A stretch of DNA of 64,000 nt from Liolophura sinensis (Eukaryota; Mollusca; Polyplacophora; Chitonida; Chitonidae): contig NC_088295.1 of the NCBI RefSeq assembly GCF_032854445.1, positions 78,956,028 through 79,020,027 of the forward strand. Direction: 5' to 3'. Shown here in pieces: positions 33,925 to 46,973 of this stretch. Within the stretch, counting starts at the first letter, position 1. Each line of letters begins with the position of its first letter. A program made the translations under genes and the position numbers. The notes under the pieces were generated by a model. That model did no database searches. It was not told the DNA's origin and saw nothing but the letters and a program-made list of their open reading frames with translations.

Positions 33925-36900
33925 AGGAACATTTCACATTAGAGAGTGTCAACAGGTAACGCAGTCATTTAAATTCCCAGCATGACTCACAAAAAACCCC
34001 CAAAAATAATTGTGCAGTTCCGGTCTGGAAGGTGCTAACATATACAGAAAAAGACGAGTCAACATAATAAAAGATTCACAGCACAAAGAGTAAAACCAGA
34101 GCAGAGACGACTGCATGATGACTAGTAAATGGCCACACGTATTACGGATGAAATGCATCCACTTCTCAATTTTCCTCAGTTAGAGCTTTTTCTATCAGTT
34201 TTCATGCTATCTTGTAGCAGTGGCAAACGGACATATGTATCTTCCGCTGATGGACGTGATCAAAGATGACCTCGGTTACACCTCTTCCCGCTGCCACTCG
34301 CTTCTTGACTGGTGAGGCATGGTCGTTTCTCGCTCATACTAGTTTGATTGCGGCTGTAAATTTAACAGACGGATTGTTAGGTGCCTTCTTCCGGGATCAA
34401 AGGATAGCGTGTTTTCTTCCGGGATCATTTCCAACCTAACAGTTATTAACCTAACCGTTGTCGATGAGATGAAATATGTATTCTTACCCCAAACCCTATA
34501 TGCGTTTGTCGCTCACAAATACCATAAACATTTCTTGACTTCACCCAGCTATGCTTATTGCTTATAGTTCTTCTTATATATCTTGGTTCTTGTGTACGAT
34601 AGTGGCTGGCAGGACAGGATAAGGCTTTGCTTCAAACTCAAAGCTATACTTTTTCAGAATGGTACACCTTATTTTCTTAAGTTGTGTGATGACACATGTT
34701 CATGAAAACCATGACAACTTTCATCAAGTAAAATCTGTTTCTTGTTTTTCATTGGACGGTTTATCATGCCTCCAGCTAAAAGACGTGTACATATATCACA
34801 CTATTTTGTGACATATACTGGTACTAATTTTACTTTCATGGGCGCATGACATGCGCAAAATAAATAAGTTATTTTTGAATTGGTAACTTAAACAAAGGTA
34901 CTTCTTTGGAGCTGCCTAGAATCTTGAAATGTTTAACGTCAAAAATATCATCTGCGAATTTAAAACAGCCCTTTATTACTTTCACGCTGTGGAGAAATAT
35001 AGGGGTTTTGATCGACATTTGCTTAAGAGCCGAGTTATTGCGCTCTTCAACAGTTGTACGTGAAGACACTTAAGAATTACGTTGTGAATAGCTTCCCTTT
35101 AACCATAATCGTTTATCAATAAACCATGCTCTCACCTAATCAAAATTTCAATATGAAGTTCGCATTTTTCCAAAATGTGCCTTCCTGATGGACTCTTGAT
35201 TTCCGTGTCAGAGAGAAATTGACTTGACCACTAATGAAGACGAATGTTTTCGAATTTCTTGTTTCCAAAATTAGAGACATTATCAGAACACCATTCACAC
35301 AGAGTTCATAATGGCAGTTTCATTCATTTATTTATAAGGACAACGTTTCATCCATTGAACGGCAGGTGGAAAAAGATGAAAACATGTTGTTAATTAAGCA
35401 ACACGTGGTAGAGAGCAAGCGATTTGACTAAGCTGGTTAAACATTACAACAGTCATCCTAATCGTGGTAAGTTGTAACACGTGCTTTTGCGTTTTGGCGA
35501 TGTGTCATCATGGTCCAGAGGTGAGCAGGATAAAACCTTCATCAAAAGGATACGAGATCAGAGTCTCAAACTATCAAGAAGCTTAACGTAAATTAACCCA
35601 TTTATCAATATTAGTGATTTACACAGAAGAAAATGGCGAGTCCTGTTGGGTTATTTTTGATTTGTCCCTTCATATGCATTCAAACTGTGTACAGTCAATC
35701 CAGACCTAAGAGCTGCCAAATGTAAATTTTCTGCTTTTTTGTAACCAAAAGCCATGGAGGAAATTCACAAGCAGGCTTCAGTGATTTTATCGTGTAAGAA
35801 GCTACATCAATAATGTTCACCGTTTTTTCTCATGAAGTCGTTACTGTAAGAAATAAAGACAATCTTTCTTGTAATAGTGTGTGTTATGAGTTAACAAAGC
35901 AAAGCCTTAAACGTGAAAGACAATGTTTACGCATGTCCACGCATTAACAAAACCATCTAGATACAAGATGAATTCTGAATAATACTCAGGTGGACAACTT
36001 GGAGACATTTTAAAATCTTTTCACACTGCCAAAGAACTTAAAACCAATGATCGCATAAATAAGTCAGATTATAAGAAGTCACGAAAATGCTCTTGTTTTT
36101 CATTTGAACGCTTTTTTGTTGTGCTTCCAGCAGCCACATGTTGTATCTGCAGAAGTTTCGAATTGTTCGAAGGCGTTTATCTTTTTATTTCATTGAGATT
36201 TTACCGAACAAGGTCTGCTTAGATTTCTGTGATCAGGTTTATGGGTGGAGCACACTGGGCGAGGAACGAATGAAGACCCTGGCTAGATGCGTGAGAAACC
36301 TCGAGCGAATGCCCCCATTGGTTAAAGCTTGATTGGATGTTGGTACTATGTAGAGCTTCCGCTGGCGTCATCTCTGACCGTACTTGCGGATGATCGTGTG
36401 TTTTCCCCGGGCTCTGCTCGGCTTCCTCCCACAATGATGCTGGCCGCCGTCGTGTAAGTGAAATGTTCTTGAGTACGGCGTAAAACACCAATCAAATAAA
36501 TAAATAACTATACTAATCGATTATCGTCAAGATCTCAGCAACCCCCAGCAGCCCGATGCCCCGGGGTCAATAATCGCAATAAATGATTGATGTTTTTAAA
36601 GAAAAAAATCTGTATCTGTGATGTGTTTCACGTGACTTGTTGGCCTGCATACCTGTTGACCTCTCTGGAAACCCGGTGGAAACCCCGTGTACACATGGTC
36701 CTAGTCTATGTTCACAGAAAGACGGAGAATTGGAGATAGTTATAGATCAACATCGCTGTGTTTCTAAATTTCCGAAGAGGCAACCTTGTCCATTTACCTT
36801 AAAATAATTCGCTTTCCCTTCTCTGCTCAATTTTCAGCTGGAGAGCTTTAGTGTTTTTATGATGTTGAGACGTTTCTCACATGGCCGTGTAGCATCCCAC

Positions 36901-38000
36901 ACCGCTCTGGCAACAATACATTACTTGCCTTTACTCCAGTTACCTCTCTAACAGCGATCACAAGGTACAGATGTACATAGAATATAAATGACGATGCGAG
37001 GGTGTGAGATGAGTGCGCATCACCACTGCGGGCATCGAAGATCGTGTCTCTGGGTCTGTCCAGAATTCAGATAAAAGAGAGACCTAACCAGACAACACCG
37101 ACAAGACAGTCCGACCAGAAAGTAGATACCCATTATATTATCTAATGCACTCCAGCTTCTGGGTGCAAGGACAATTGGACAAGGATTCCCTGTAGGAAAG
37201 TTTTGCACAAGTTTAAGTCGTTCTTATTGCACAAGTATTTTTACCTCCAGTCCCTGAATCCGTTCCTTAGACAATAGGCTATCTGTCTATTATTCATGCT
37301 CTGTGAAATCTAAAAATGTAAAAATCAAACACAAGTGGTGTGTCTTAATTTATTTCGAATGAACTTAGGTACATACATTTCGACTCAAACGATGAGATGC
37401 ACAGGAGTTCAAGTGCAGTCTCTTTTCATGATGGCTGTATATGGTTCCCATACACAGAAGCACGCATATATGTAAACTATTCTAGACTAAGGTATACATA
37501 ATGAAATAAACACCAAAATAACTCAAAGAATTCAAATGGAGAATAGCGGCTGTTCAAAATGTGACACTGACTAATGAGAGTTTTTCGTGTCAACCACAAT
37601 CTGTTGGTCGAACGTTATATACTATTCATCCACGCGTACGTATATACAGCAAAAGTCATTAACATACACGTGTTAACTTGCCCATACAGAAAGGAGGTAG
37701 CCGCCCATCATACTGGCTGGAAAATCTAATGTGAGTTAACCTTTTTGATATACCGTACATTGGCCCATCCAGAAATTGCCGTTAGCTAAAGTTACTATTA
37801 TGAACGCAGATCCATTCTGCCCCCGTGTTCACCTTTAAAGAGAGATGCCAGTTCATAGAGAGATACTCCAAGCTTCAAGCATGAAAAGGATTAGTTAAAA
37901 ACATAAATACTGAAGAACCTCGAGAAACATTGACTGTTATTATACATCCTGTGAGAATATTTAAAATGATTGTGTGACTGCGTTAATAAACCGTTTGTTA
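33925..38000 (+). repeat. Long repeat unit, copy U1
   Basis: Opening block 33925-33970 (ATTTCACATTAGAGAGTGTC) matches 44100-44150. After it, 34100-34210 matches 38440-38540, and 34865-35080 matches 39665-39890 and 47330-47530. Then 35440-35570 matches 47925-48030, and 35700-35900 matches 48165-48380. Finally, 36040-36350 matches 40565-40910, 36580-36780 matches 42560-42730, and 37650-37920 matches 43600-43860. No intact gene was found. Confidence 0.65.
36380..36510 (+). mobile_element. 5'-truncated SINE in copy U1
   Basis: Starts near TACTTGCGGATGATCGTG and runs through GTTTTCCCCGGGCTCTGCTC and GATGCTGGCCGCCGTCGTG to AACACCAATCAAATAAATAAAT. Upstream sequence up to about 36375 is unit DNA matching 40870-40910 in copy U2, which lacks the SINE. 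This shows where the insertion begins. Confidence 0.88.
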
Positions 38001-41000
38001 ATCTGCTCATGAATTACCGTTAATGCGCATCACCTGCTAATAGGCTAATAAAAATCTCGAAGTGACGTACCTGCAATCCACTTGAACAAGTTTTTGGCAG
38101 AAGCTAGTCAGCTAAGAAGAAAAAAACAAAACAACAACAACAACAACAACAAAAAAACAACAAAAAAAAAAAAAAACAAACAATAAAAAAAAGGGAGGCA
38201 TTTAACTCTAGGGAAGAAATGTATACAGTTCAATGTCGAAAACAAAATCAAATATATTTATGATATATCAGGTTTACAGATTAAATCTTAGGATAAAAGC
38301 CAAAGGCCTCCAATTATTCGATTACAATATCGCCAGAGATGCTGTCAGACAATTGAAATATAGTGTCAACTGTATAGATCCTTTGCCGGTTATGTGTCTG
38401 TAATATAACTAAAGAGAGTAAAACCAGAGCAACAAGGACAATGTGATAGCTTGCAAATGATCACACGTAATCGGTGAAATACGGCCAGTTTACCTCAGTC
38501 TGGATTTTATTCTAACTGTTCATGTAAATGCTTAAATAGTAGCAAATCACACGTGCGTGGGCACCATGACTTCGGTGAAATTAATTGCAATTTATTAGAC
38601 GTCAATGGTCTAGAATTGCTCAAAGTGTTACGTTGTCATCACATTTAACATACAGTTACATTTTAGACCGACAGTCATCCAGGATATGTTTGATGCCGGT
38701 GACCATATCTGCTGTTGATCACGACACACTCTGCGATTAAACCGTCATTAAAGTTAAACATCAGAAACACCGGTGCCTTTACCTTTGGTAGAGAAAGAAT
38801 CACCAAAATCGGATAAAATTCTAAATAGAAACATCATCACTGAGTTGCTCTTTTTGGTGGCCATGTATGCGAGACTTTTTTAAAATGTTTTGACGATATA
38901 CGCAGGAGCTTTCAAGTCATTCAGTTACAAACCACTTGACTTGTTCTCGATATATTAAAAAGGTCTATGTTTGATCAAGATGTAGATGGAATGAAACTTC
39001 GATAGTACAGAACAGTATTAAAGCGTCTATTCCTTTAATGGATATGCTGCCATTACTTCCTGGTTACACCCCAAGCACTCACTCCTAATCAGTGGGTGCT
39101 GGTGAGATGCTCCAAGCTTGGCGGAGTAATATATGATATTTTGTATCCTGTTGAATGCGTCAAATACACTGATGCATGGGTGATGATTGCATTGTTTCCT
39201 TACGTATTTATTTGATTACTGTGATACTCCTGAATTTTCCCCTTATAATGACGTTCACTTTTCCAATCTGAAAATCTGAAAACCTGACCGGCGTCGTTGA
39301 AGAGAAATATTCTTGACCCCAGCTCTAAACGCATTTGTTAGTCACCCTTTTACGGTAATCTATCTACAAATCGTGATTTCATTCGGTCAGGCTTATCTGA
39401 GTTGTACATGTATACTTAGGTTACATAAGGCTTCAAGACAAAGTCGAAATGATGATTTTTCAGAAGAACTTCGCAGTGTGTTAAAACACTAAAAGACAAG
39501 TCTGCTTCACACAAAAGCCTTGTTTGAGTAAACTGTGTTAAACATGCTTGTGAAAAACACGCATATTATTTCTTATCACGGTTCCCGATAAGAGACATCA
39601 AACCATTATATAACATACAAGTTTACTAAGTCAAGATTTACTTGCATGGAATTAGGTCATGCGTAAAATAAACAAGCTATTTTTGGCTAGTAGGACAAAC
39701 TAAGGCAATTCTTTGGGGCTGCTTATAGTCTTAAATGTTCAAGGACAAGTTCTTCATGAAGTAACCGTCGATCAATCCATTAAGACTTCCACGTGGTGGT
39801 AATATACGCTGGGTTTTCCCTCGACTATTTCTGAAGATCTGAGCTACGGCGCTCTTCATCGGTTTTTCATGAAGGTACTTAAGAATAACCTTGAACTTGG
39901 CGCCACATTTTGATGGATTATCGAGAAACATTATCATTAATCAATGTATTATTACGTCCCAAAAATTGGGGAACTGTGCTCTAAAATATACACCATTGAC
40001 AAGCAGGTCCAACCGACGACATGGTTCATTTGTGTGTAAGGCTAATGTCTTAGGGATAGACCGACGGGTTGGATTGGCGACGAAGAGGATATCTGCACTG
40101 TGTAAAGTCCATATATTAGCAATACCCTTGAAAGGAAGGACGCTGTAAATTAAGCAACCAATTGTAACTGACTCGTGTAAACCCGTCAAACATTAAAGCA
40201 GTTGTCACGATGCTATAATGTTTCCGCATGTTGATGATATTTTATCATTTAGGGAGCAGAGGTCACCAGGATAAAAGCGTCAGTATATCAAGCAATAAGT
40301 GGTGCCAAATGTAAATTTTAACCGTACGGATAAGTCAAAGCAAGCTCCAATGTCTTTGTGGAGTTACTTCAGTATTCTTTCATGCAGTTGTTACAATTAG
40401 ATAAAGGCGATCGTTCTTGTAAAAGTAAAAGTTAACCGAAGAAGAAAAATTTTAGCATAAAATACAATGTCTGCTCACGTCCATATATTAGCAATACCTG
40501 TGAAAAACCATCAAAATACCACAGGTAGTCACAGCAATGCTTAAATAGGCACCTTTGCAGCATTGCGTGCATGAATAAGCCAGATTATTAAACTTCACGA
40601 GATTGTTCTTGTTTCTAGTCTCAACACATATTTCCGTTTCCTGCAAAGACGTGTTCTGTTTGGATGAATTAATCTATTTATTTGATTAAGATTATACCTA
40701 GTGGACAATATGTGTTTACTTCTACGGCTGAGTCAGTCTCCAAAGGAATCTCTTTTTAAGACACTCTGTGCATGCTTATTTACAATGGAGTTACATATAT
40801 ACTTAAAGTAAAACTTAGGAAACTTATATTAAAGGTATCTGATGGAATAACATTGACCCACTAGGTTTTGTGGTAGTAGATCGATTGTTGGCACTATGTA
40901 CATCTTCTACTTAGGAAAATAAATTACAAAGTTTAGTTGGAGAAGGTAGCATCTGTGAGATCCTGCATGTAGTGTGACGATTTCAATCACCGTCACAAGT

Positions 41001-44000
41001 TATTACTGCAAAAACTAGTGTGTCAGGTTTATTCCATCAAACGCCTTCACTACAGGTTTCTTATGTTTTACAATGAGTATAATTTTCTAGTAAGTAAATA
41101 TGGACAAAGCATCCAGAATCTTTGCTTCATGATTGTGTCTAATTCCACTTTACGCCGGGCTAGGGCTGTATATTGATCATGTTGAATTAGATCACCACGT
41201 TGGATATATAAACAGTTCCAATCAAAGCACAACTGAGACACATATTTTGTTATCTACACTGATATTCTGACATGTTATGCGATTTGAATAATGATTTCAC
41301 TCAGTGGTGTAAGGGTACCACCATCAGAGAGTAAAGATGAGAAACAACTGGCTTGTTTAACTCTCAGATCAGGGATTGGCCTTACATAAGATCAACCAAA
41401 AATCACGAAGATAGCTTGAAGTCCAATACATATAACTGAACAAAATAGACCAATAATAAAACTGGCGATAATATACAAAACAATACCAATAATTACAAGA
41501 ATATATAGTCTCTTACAGAATCCCCTGTATTTACTGATTACACCTTCAGATTATATCCTAGTTTGATTTTTAGTCATAGTAAACTGGATTTATGTCCAGC
41601 CAGTTTACCCTCATTTACACCTTCTCTGCATTTTAAGTAAAGGAAGTATTTTATTTGTGACAGTTGTCGTTAGAAATGCAGTACCTCTGCTGCAGGCGAA
41701 ACTGAGCGCTTTTTAGTTAACTTTCGTGTAATGGAGTTATAGGGGGACAAATACCAAGCAGCAAAGATTTCCCTAACGGGTTTTGTCACATGTTCAACTC
41801 CAAAATCCAGCAAAATCCTTCACAGTCGAAGATAGTAAACATGACTGCTCTTAAGTGGACATGAGAAATGGCTTGGAGCTTCAAAACTCCGTCGCTCATA
41901 TTTCTAGACTAACGTAAAGAAAAGTCCGAATAGTTTGATCGAAAATATGTTCACAACACCGATACATATTTCCAGAATGTATACTCTATGTACAATAACT
42001 CTAAACCTATAAACCCCTAAGCTTCAAGAAACCGCGACTGAATTACATTGCAGGCTATAACGTACACAGGGGGAAAAATGTAGGTAAGACACTGACCCCA
42101 TAAGCTGAAGAAAAAATAAAAGAATTTAAAACACGGGGTTTGTAACACTAGAACATACCTTGTGTTTTTCCAACATCATTAAAAACTGTTGACTACTTCT
42201 CTATGCATGATTCCACTCTATTTTCGTACTTCATATACTTTCTTAGTTCTTTGGAGGTTTATGTTATACGTGGTTTCGGGAATTGACCTTGCGATTATTG
42301 ACTTGGAACGTTCTTATTGGTTGACGGCTGATATACGAATGCCTATATCGACGCATAGATTGACAGGCCGTTTTTGATGTGAAAGATTGTGTGAATTAAC
42401 TTTCAAAGTTAACCTATAACCTGAAAGTGCACAAGCTTAATTTTGAAACATTATCTACTAAGTTATCTACTGACCAAAGGCCTATATTTTACTGACAGCA
42501 CAAGGCGTTATTGGAATCTAAGCGTAGAAACAGAGAGTCGCATATCAGCCGTCGGCCCAACTTTCCGGGTCAATAATCACAATAATCGTCCAACACTCAC
42601 TATATCTGTGTCATGTGTTAGGTGACAACTGCATAACTGTTGACCACTTAGGAAACCACGCTGTAAATAATCGTGTCAGAGTAGACTGTGTTAACAAAAT
42701 TACGGAGAATCCAGCCTGAATTTCTAGATTTTTGATTTAGAGCGTTATTCTAATTTAAATGGTATTGCATCTCATGCTGAGACATTTCCTGTAGAATATA
42801 AGTGACGGTTTGGGATATATGATGGTACTCATATACAGATTTTTATCACACTTTCAATTTTTGAAAGTAAAAACGACTGTGGCATTGTGTGTGCTTCATA
42901 CAAGCTGGAATATATTGTGTTAATTTATTTATTTATGGTGAGTTTATTGTGTTATGTTAAACTTGTTACTTTGTTATTTTTATCATACATTCCTCTCTTA
43001 GATGGGTTGACGCCTAAGAAATATCTTATTAAATGTTTCATTCATCCTGTCTGGATAGCTATTGATTTGTTGGCGGTAAGGCCACACGAAATGGACTAGG
43101 AAGGAATCATCCAGTTGAAAATGTAGATCAAAATCGATATCGGCTTTAAGTTGGACCTAGAAAATATTAAATGCTGACATAAATTTATAATACTCCTAAA
43201 CACAACGGACAGTGTTCATGTACCTTGAATGAAGCTACAATTTCTAAATCTATTTTCCTCCTCGGAGGACAGGAAGCAAATAAAATAAATAAGTCTTATT
43301 CGTTTACAAGACTTCCAGTCGACTTTATTTCCCTTCATACAACTCCTACATTCTTTCCTTTGTGTTTCTTCCGCCTTCCCGTACAAAAAACTCACTTATA
43401 AGTAAATGTTTAGTAGCATGATATAAATGATAATGAAAAACACTGAAAGAATAAGAAAGGCGAATGGCGCTGCATGGAGCAATATACTTTCTGAACACTA
43501 ACTAATAAGTGCTTTTCTTATCAGCATCGGCCAAGACGTTAACTATTATTCTAGCACGGTTAAGCGTGTGCAGGACAAGTAATTAAACCTATGCAGGTGT
43601 GAACTTACCCATGGTTAATGGAGGTAACCGCTTATCATATAAGCCCGAGTCGGTATTGTTTGACTGGTATGTCAACTTCTTTTTAATATATGGTGGAAGG
43701 TTATCCCGTAACCGTCGCTGGTTAAAGTTACAGTTGTAAAAGGAACTTGGATAGATTCTTCCAGTTTGCCTGTCCATTAATAAAGAGATGTTTCAAAATC
43801 ACTTCAAGTATGAAAGACATTAAGTCAAAACAAAAATAACGAAAAGCCTCGAGATTCAATGACTTTTTCAAACATCTGGTGTAAAATAAATATGTACCTC
43901 CCTTAGCAAAACGGCCATTGACTGATCGGGCGTGTGTCGATCTGTGTGGGATGTTTGTTAAGGTATTTGTATAAGAAACTTTGGTAATGAAGATGTAGGG

Positions 44001-44050
44001 CAGTACAATAAAAATATCGTTGGCTATCGATAGCTCACATTAGCTGCTAA
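38001..44050 (+). repeat. Long repeat unit, copy U2
   Basis: It carries the blocks listed for U1. It also has 38760-39060, matching 44930-45430 in U3, and 41275-41900, matching 46310-46500 plus 47140-47270 in U3. Positions 41600-41850 also match 15250-15450 of copy B and 20700-20890 of copy C (GACAGT…GT and AAACTGA…G words in the same order). This ties the two repeat runs together. No gene is recognised. Confidence 0.62.
38117..38193 (+). repeat. A-rich / CAA low-complexity tract
   Basis: CAA repeats grade into long A runs. This could be the remains of a retroposon poly-A tail or simple expansion. No element body is clear to its left. Confidence 0.9.
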
Positions 44051-45561
44051 TCAGGTAATAAAGTGCTGATCCTACAATTCGCATGGAGAAATATTGTGAC
44101 AGAATGTGGAACGGTGCCTTTCACACTACGGAGTGTCAAAAGATAACGCCGCCTGTTACACTGCTGAGCTTTTACTCGGAAATGCAAAAGAGAACAAAAC
44201 TAATCTGCAGGTTTGCTCATTTATTCTAATTTACTTATGCCAAAGTTCACAAATATTCACGAATATGATTCTTACATTCTTAACCGCATAAACAGATATA
44301 CATCTCTTCCGCTGATGGACTTGATTCTGAGTGAGTTGGGTAATTGGAAATTAATGAATGACTGGGACATTTGCAAAGCTGAGAAAAGTGTGATGACTTT
44401 GGACATGGGAATCTTGGACTTGAACATCCAAAATCCAAAAGAAAAACGCCTTAAAAAGCAGGCATTTTTTTCAAAATGAATTAAAATTAGAAAACCACTT
44501 TAAATATTGGAAAATATACCAAGGCTTTGTATACACATTAAGTCATATGATAAACACAAGTGGCTTTCAACTATTCAATGACAACAAGTGTATACGACCA
44601 ACTTGGGTGTGTCTGACGTAGTGTTGCGCATCACAATGGACACACCCGAAAGCTTGTGCTTTGAAATTCAAACGCCAAATCAGCGTCCACAGAGGACAAA
44701 TGGAGGGCACAATCACTTTCATCAGTTTTACCTTCTCGGCTATAGAAAGATTTACCAAAATGGGCTATCTTGCCAATTATAAGTAACAGTGCCGAATTGC
44801 ACCCTCCTTTTAAAAAATATTTCAGCGTTTTTGTTTTTGCTACAGTGTTTAGTAGCCTTAAATCCATGACTTAGCAAATAATTGTTCACTAAAAACGTTT
44901 TAGACTTCTGTAACGAGAGAATCAATAGCTGTCGACGGAACCTGAATACCTTTACCTTATTGTCATGGTCGTTTAACGCTTAGCAAGGAGTTTGCTTCGT
45001 CTGCTATTACTTTAAAAATGCACAGAGCAATGTGCTGACAGAGTTTTATTAGTCTAGTCCACCAAGACGTCATCAGCCTAATCGAGTTTAACATGTTCTC
45101 GTATTCAACTGAATGCCAGTCAATAGCCCATTTGCAAGAGTATAAAAGAAAGTTTACCTCCATACTGTATCATTTGGGACCACTGTGTTTCGTTGCCGGT
45201 TAAGACCAAGGTAAGGCTAAGCTTCTGTTGGTTTGGTGGCCATCTTTGCGTGATTTTCCAGACGTTCTTAATGATGGAAACTTTCAAGCTCATGAACTTA
45301 TTCAATTACATTCATATAACTTGCAAACGACAATTTCATAGAAGAACGATTTAAAAAAGATGTAGAGGGAAAAAAATCCATGACATTTGAGAACACAGAA
45401 AACTATCCATTTCATTGGATGCTGCCTTTGCTTTCGAATGAGATGCAGGAACGTGTGATTCAAATTTGAAATTATTGAGCAGGGGACCGTTCTACAAAGA
45501 CAAACAATGTTAGAATCACCGTCTCGGCGAAGGCATAAGTTCCGTTCTTATTTCAGAAAGA

Positions 45562-45620
45562 TAAAGCTGGCTGCCATCGTATATGGGAAATACTGTTGAG
45601 TACGGCGTAAAATACCAACC
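45562..45620 (+). mobile_element. SINE tail fragment, plus strand
   Basis: Only the 3' part remains: GCTGCCATCGTATATGGG, then TTGAGTACGGCGTAAAATACC. A minus-strand SINE follows immediately, so the two form an inverted, tail-to-tail pair. Confidence 0.75.
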
Positions 45621-45622
45621 AA

Positions 45623-45775
45623 CTTTATTTGATTTGGAGATTTACGCCATACTCAAAAACCTTCCGCGGGTTTCTGGCAGAACTTCCCATGTACGACCAG
45701 GGAGATGGTAGGCCTAAGCATGAGCTGGACTTCAATTCACAGCGATCGCGTTCGTGAGAGGCTTCTGGGTAACAC
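45623..45775 (-). mobile_element. SINE, minus strand, internally deleted
   Basis: On the plus strand it runs GAGATTTACGCCATACTC, then jumps to CCGCGGGTTTCTGGCAGAAC. It continues through CATGAGCTGGACTTCAATTC (B-box complement) to GTGAGAGGCTTCTGGGTAAC. The outermost tRNA-like head is missing. Confidence 0.8.
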
Positions 45776-46610
45776 AGATGTAATCATAAAAGTATGTGTT
45801 TTCGTATTCTTTACACGTTCGAATTGAAACAATAAATGTTCTTAGTATCACGTCTCCAGATATCTTTTTTGTTTTATGAAATTATTCAAGCACACAGTTT
45901 TTCAGTGTATATGGCAGTAGCAGAAGCAATCATCAACCGAATTTTGCAGAGAATTGCTAACCAAAATCTCTCTGCGAATCGTGAGCTGTTGGAAGCAAAT
46001 CCTGTGCACATAAGCGCATCAGATTTGTCTAATTTATCATGAGCTTTGGTATATTAAGGAATTTCTGTTCATATTCATCAGCAAAGTAAATAGCTCTCAG
46101 CAGCCAATATATCTCTCTTCCATACAGTTAAAGAGAAATTAGTGACCCATAGCAAATTGATATCTGCATGATGTGTAACAGCCATATGTGGAATGCCATT
46201 AACAGTGTTATTGAATTTAAGCAGCACAGCTTAAAGGCTGACGATCAATATATGGCCTGGAGGGCCATCATTGGTTAAGTGCCGTAAATTGTTGCTCTCG
46301 TGACAATTGTAAGGGCACCACTATCGGAGAGTAAAGATGAGAAACAACTGGCTTGTTTAACTCTCAGATCAGCGATAGGTCTTACATAAGATCAAACAAA
46401 GAAACACGAAGACTCTTGAATAAGTTCATTACATATATTGTAACAAAATTTACAAATAATGCAAATTACAATAATATACAAAACAATACAAATAATTACA
46501 TATATATATAGAGAGAATTTACACCTTCACAGCGAGTTGGGGACTACAGCTTATCACTTATTCGACTGTCATCCGTCGATTGAAGAATATCTCTTAACTG
46601 TGGACTCGCA

Positions 46611-46650
46611 GTTGATATATATTCATATATATATATATATATATATATCA
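46611..46650. repeat. AT microsatellite with closed ends (hairpin)
   Basis: GTTGATATATAT at the left and ATATATATCAAC at the right are exact inverted complements around an AT run, so the whole tract could fold on itself. It is private to U3 within the repeat family. Confidence 0.8.
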
Positions 46651-46769
46651 ACCAGGGCGGAAGGTTGACAGTAGTGTCCGTGACGCCGAGCTTTCGATGT
46701 ATGATTCACTCTTGGGATATTTACACAAAGTCACTTTCAGGGTAAACTGGGGTGATTTTTTCATTTTTT

Positions 46770-46973
46770 TTTATTTGATTGGTGTTTTACGCCATACTCA
46801 GAAATATTTCACTTATAAGACCGCGGCCAGGATTATTGTGAGAGGAAACACAGCATGGGGTAAACCCACGACTGCAAGTTGCAGGACTTAAACTCACAGC
46901 AACCGCATTGGTGAGAGGCTCAAGGGTCATTACGCTGCGTTAGCGCGCTAACCAACTGAGCCATGGAGCCTCC
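46770..46973 (-). mobile_element. Full-length SINE with TSD
   Basis: Minus-strand, nearly complete copy. The plus-strand sequence runs from TTATTTGATTGGTGTTTTAC to AACCAACTGAGCCATGGAGC, with the B-box complement near ACTTAAACTCACAGC. A 12-bp duplication, AAACTGGGGTGA / AAACTGGGATGA (one mismatch), lies at 46744-46755 and 46974-46985. The sister region in U2 (about 41500-41800) has no SINE. Confidence 0.92.

Noticed and set aside
39731-39937. Minus-strand frame with KYLHEKPMKSAVAQIFRNSR, paralleled at about 47440-47550 and 34960-35080
   Set aside because: Nearly all differences among the three copies are amino-acid changing and U3 has a stop directly after NSR, so no purifying selection is apparent.
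46925-46973. tRNA-like sequence with good A-box complement
   Set aside because: It is the head of the minus-strand SINE at 46770-46973, flanked by its target-site duplication, so it is not a tRNA gene.
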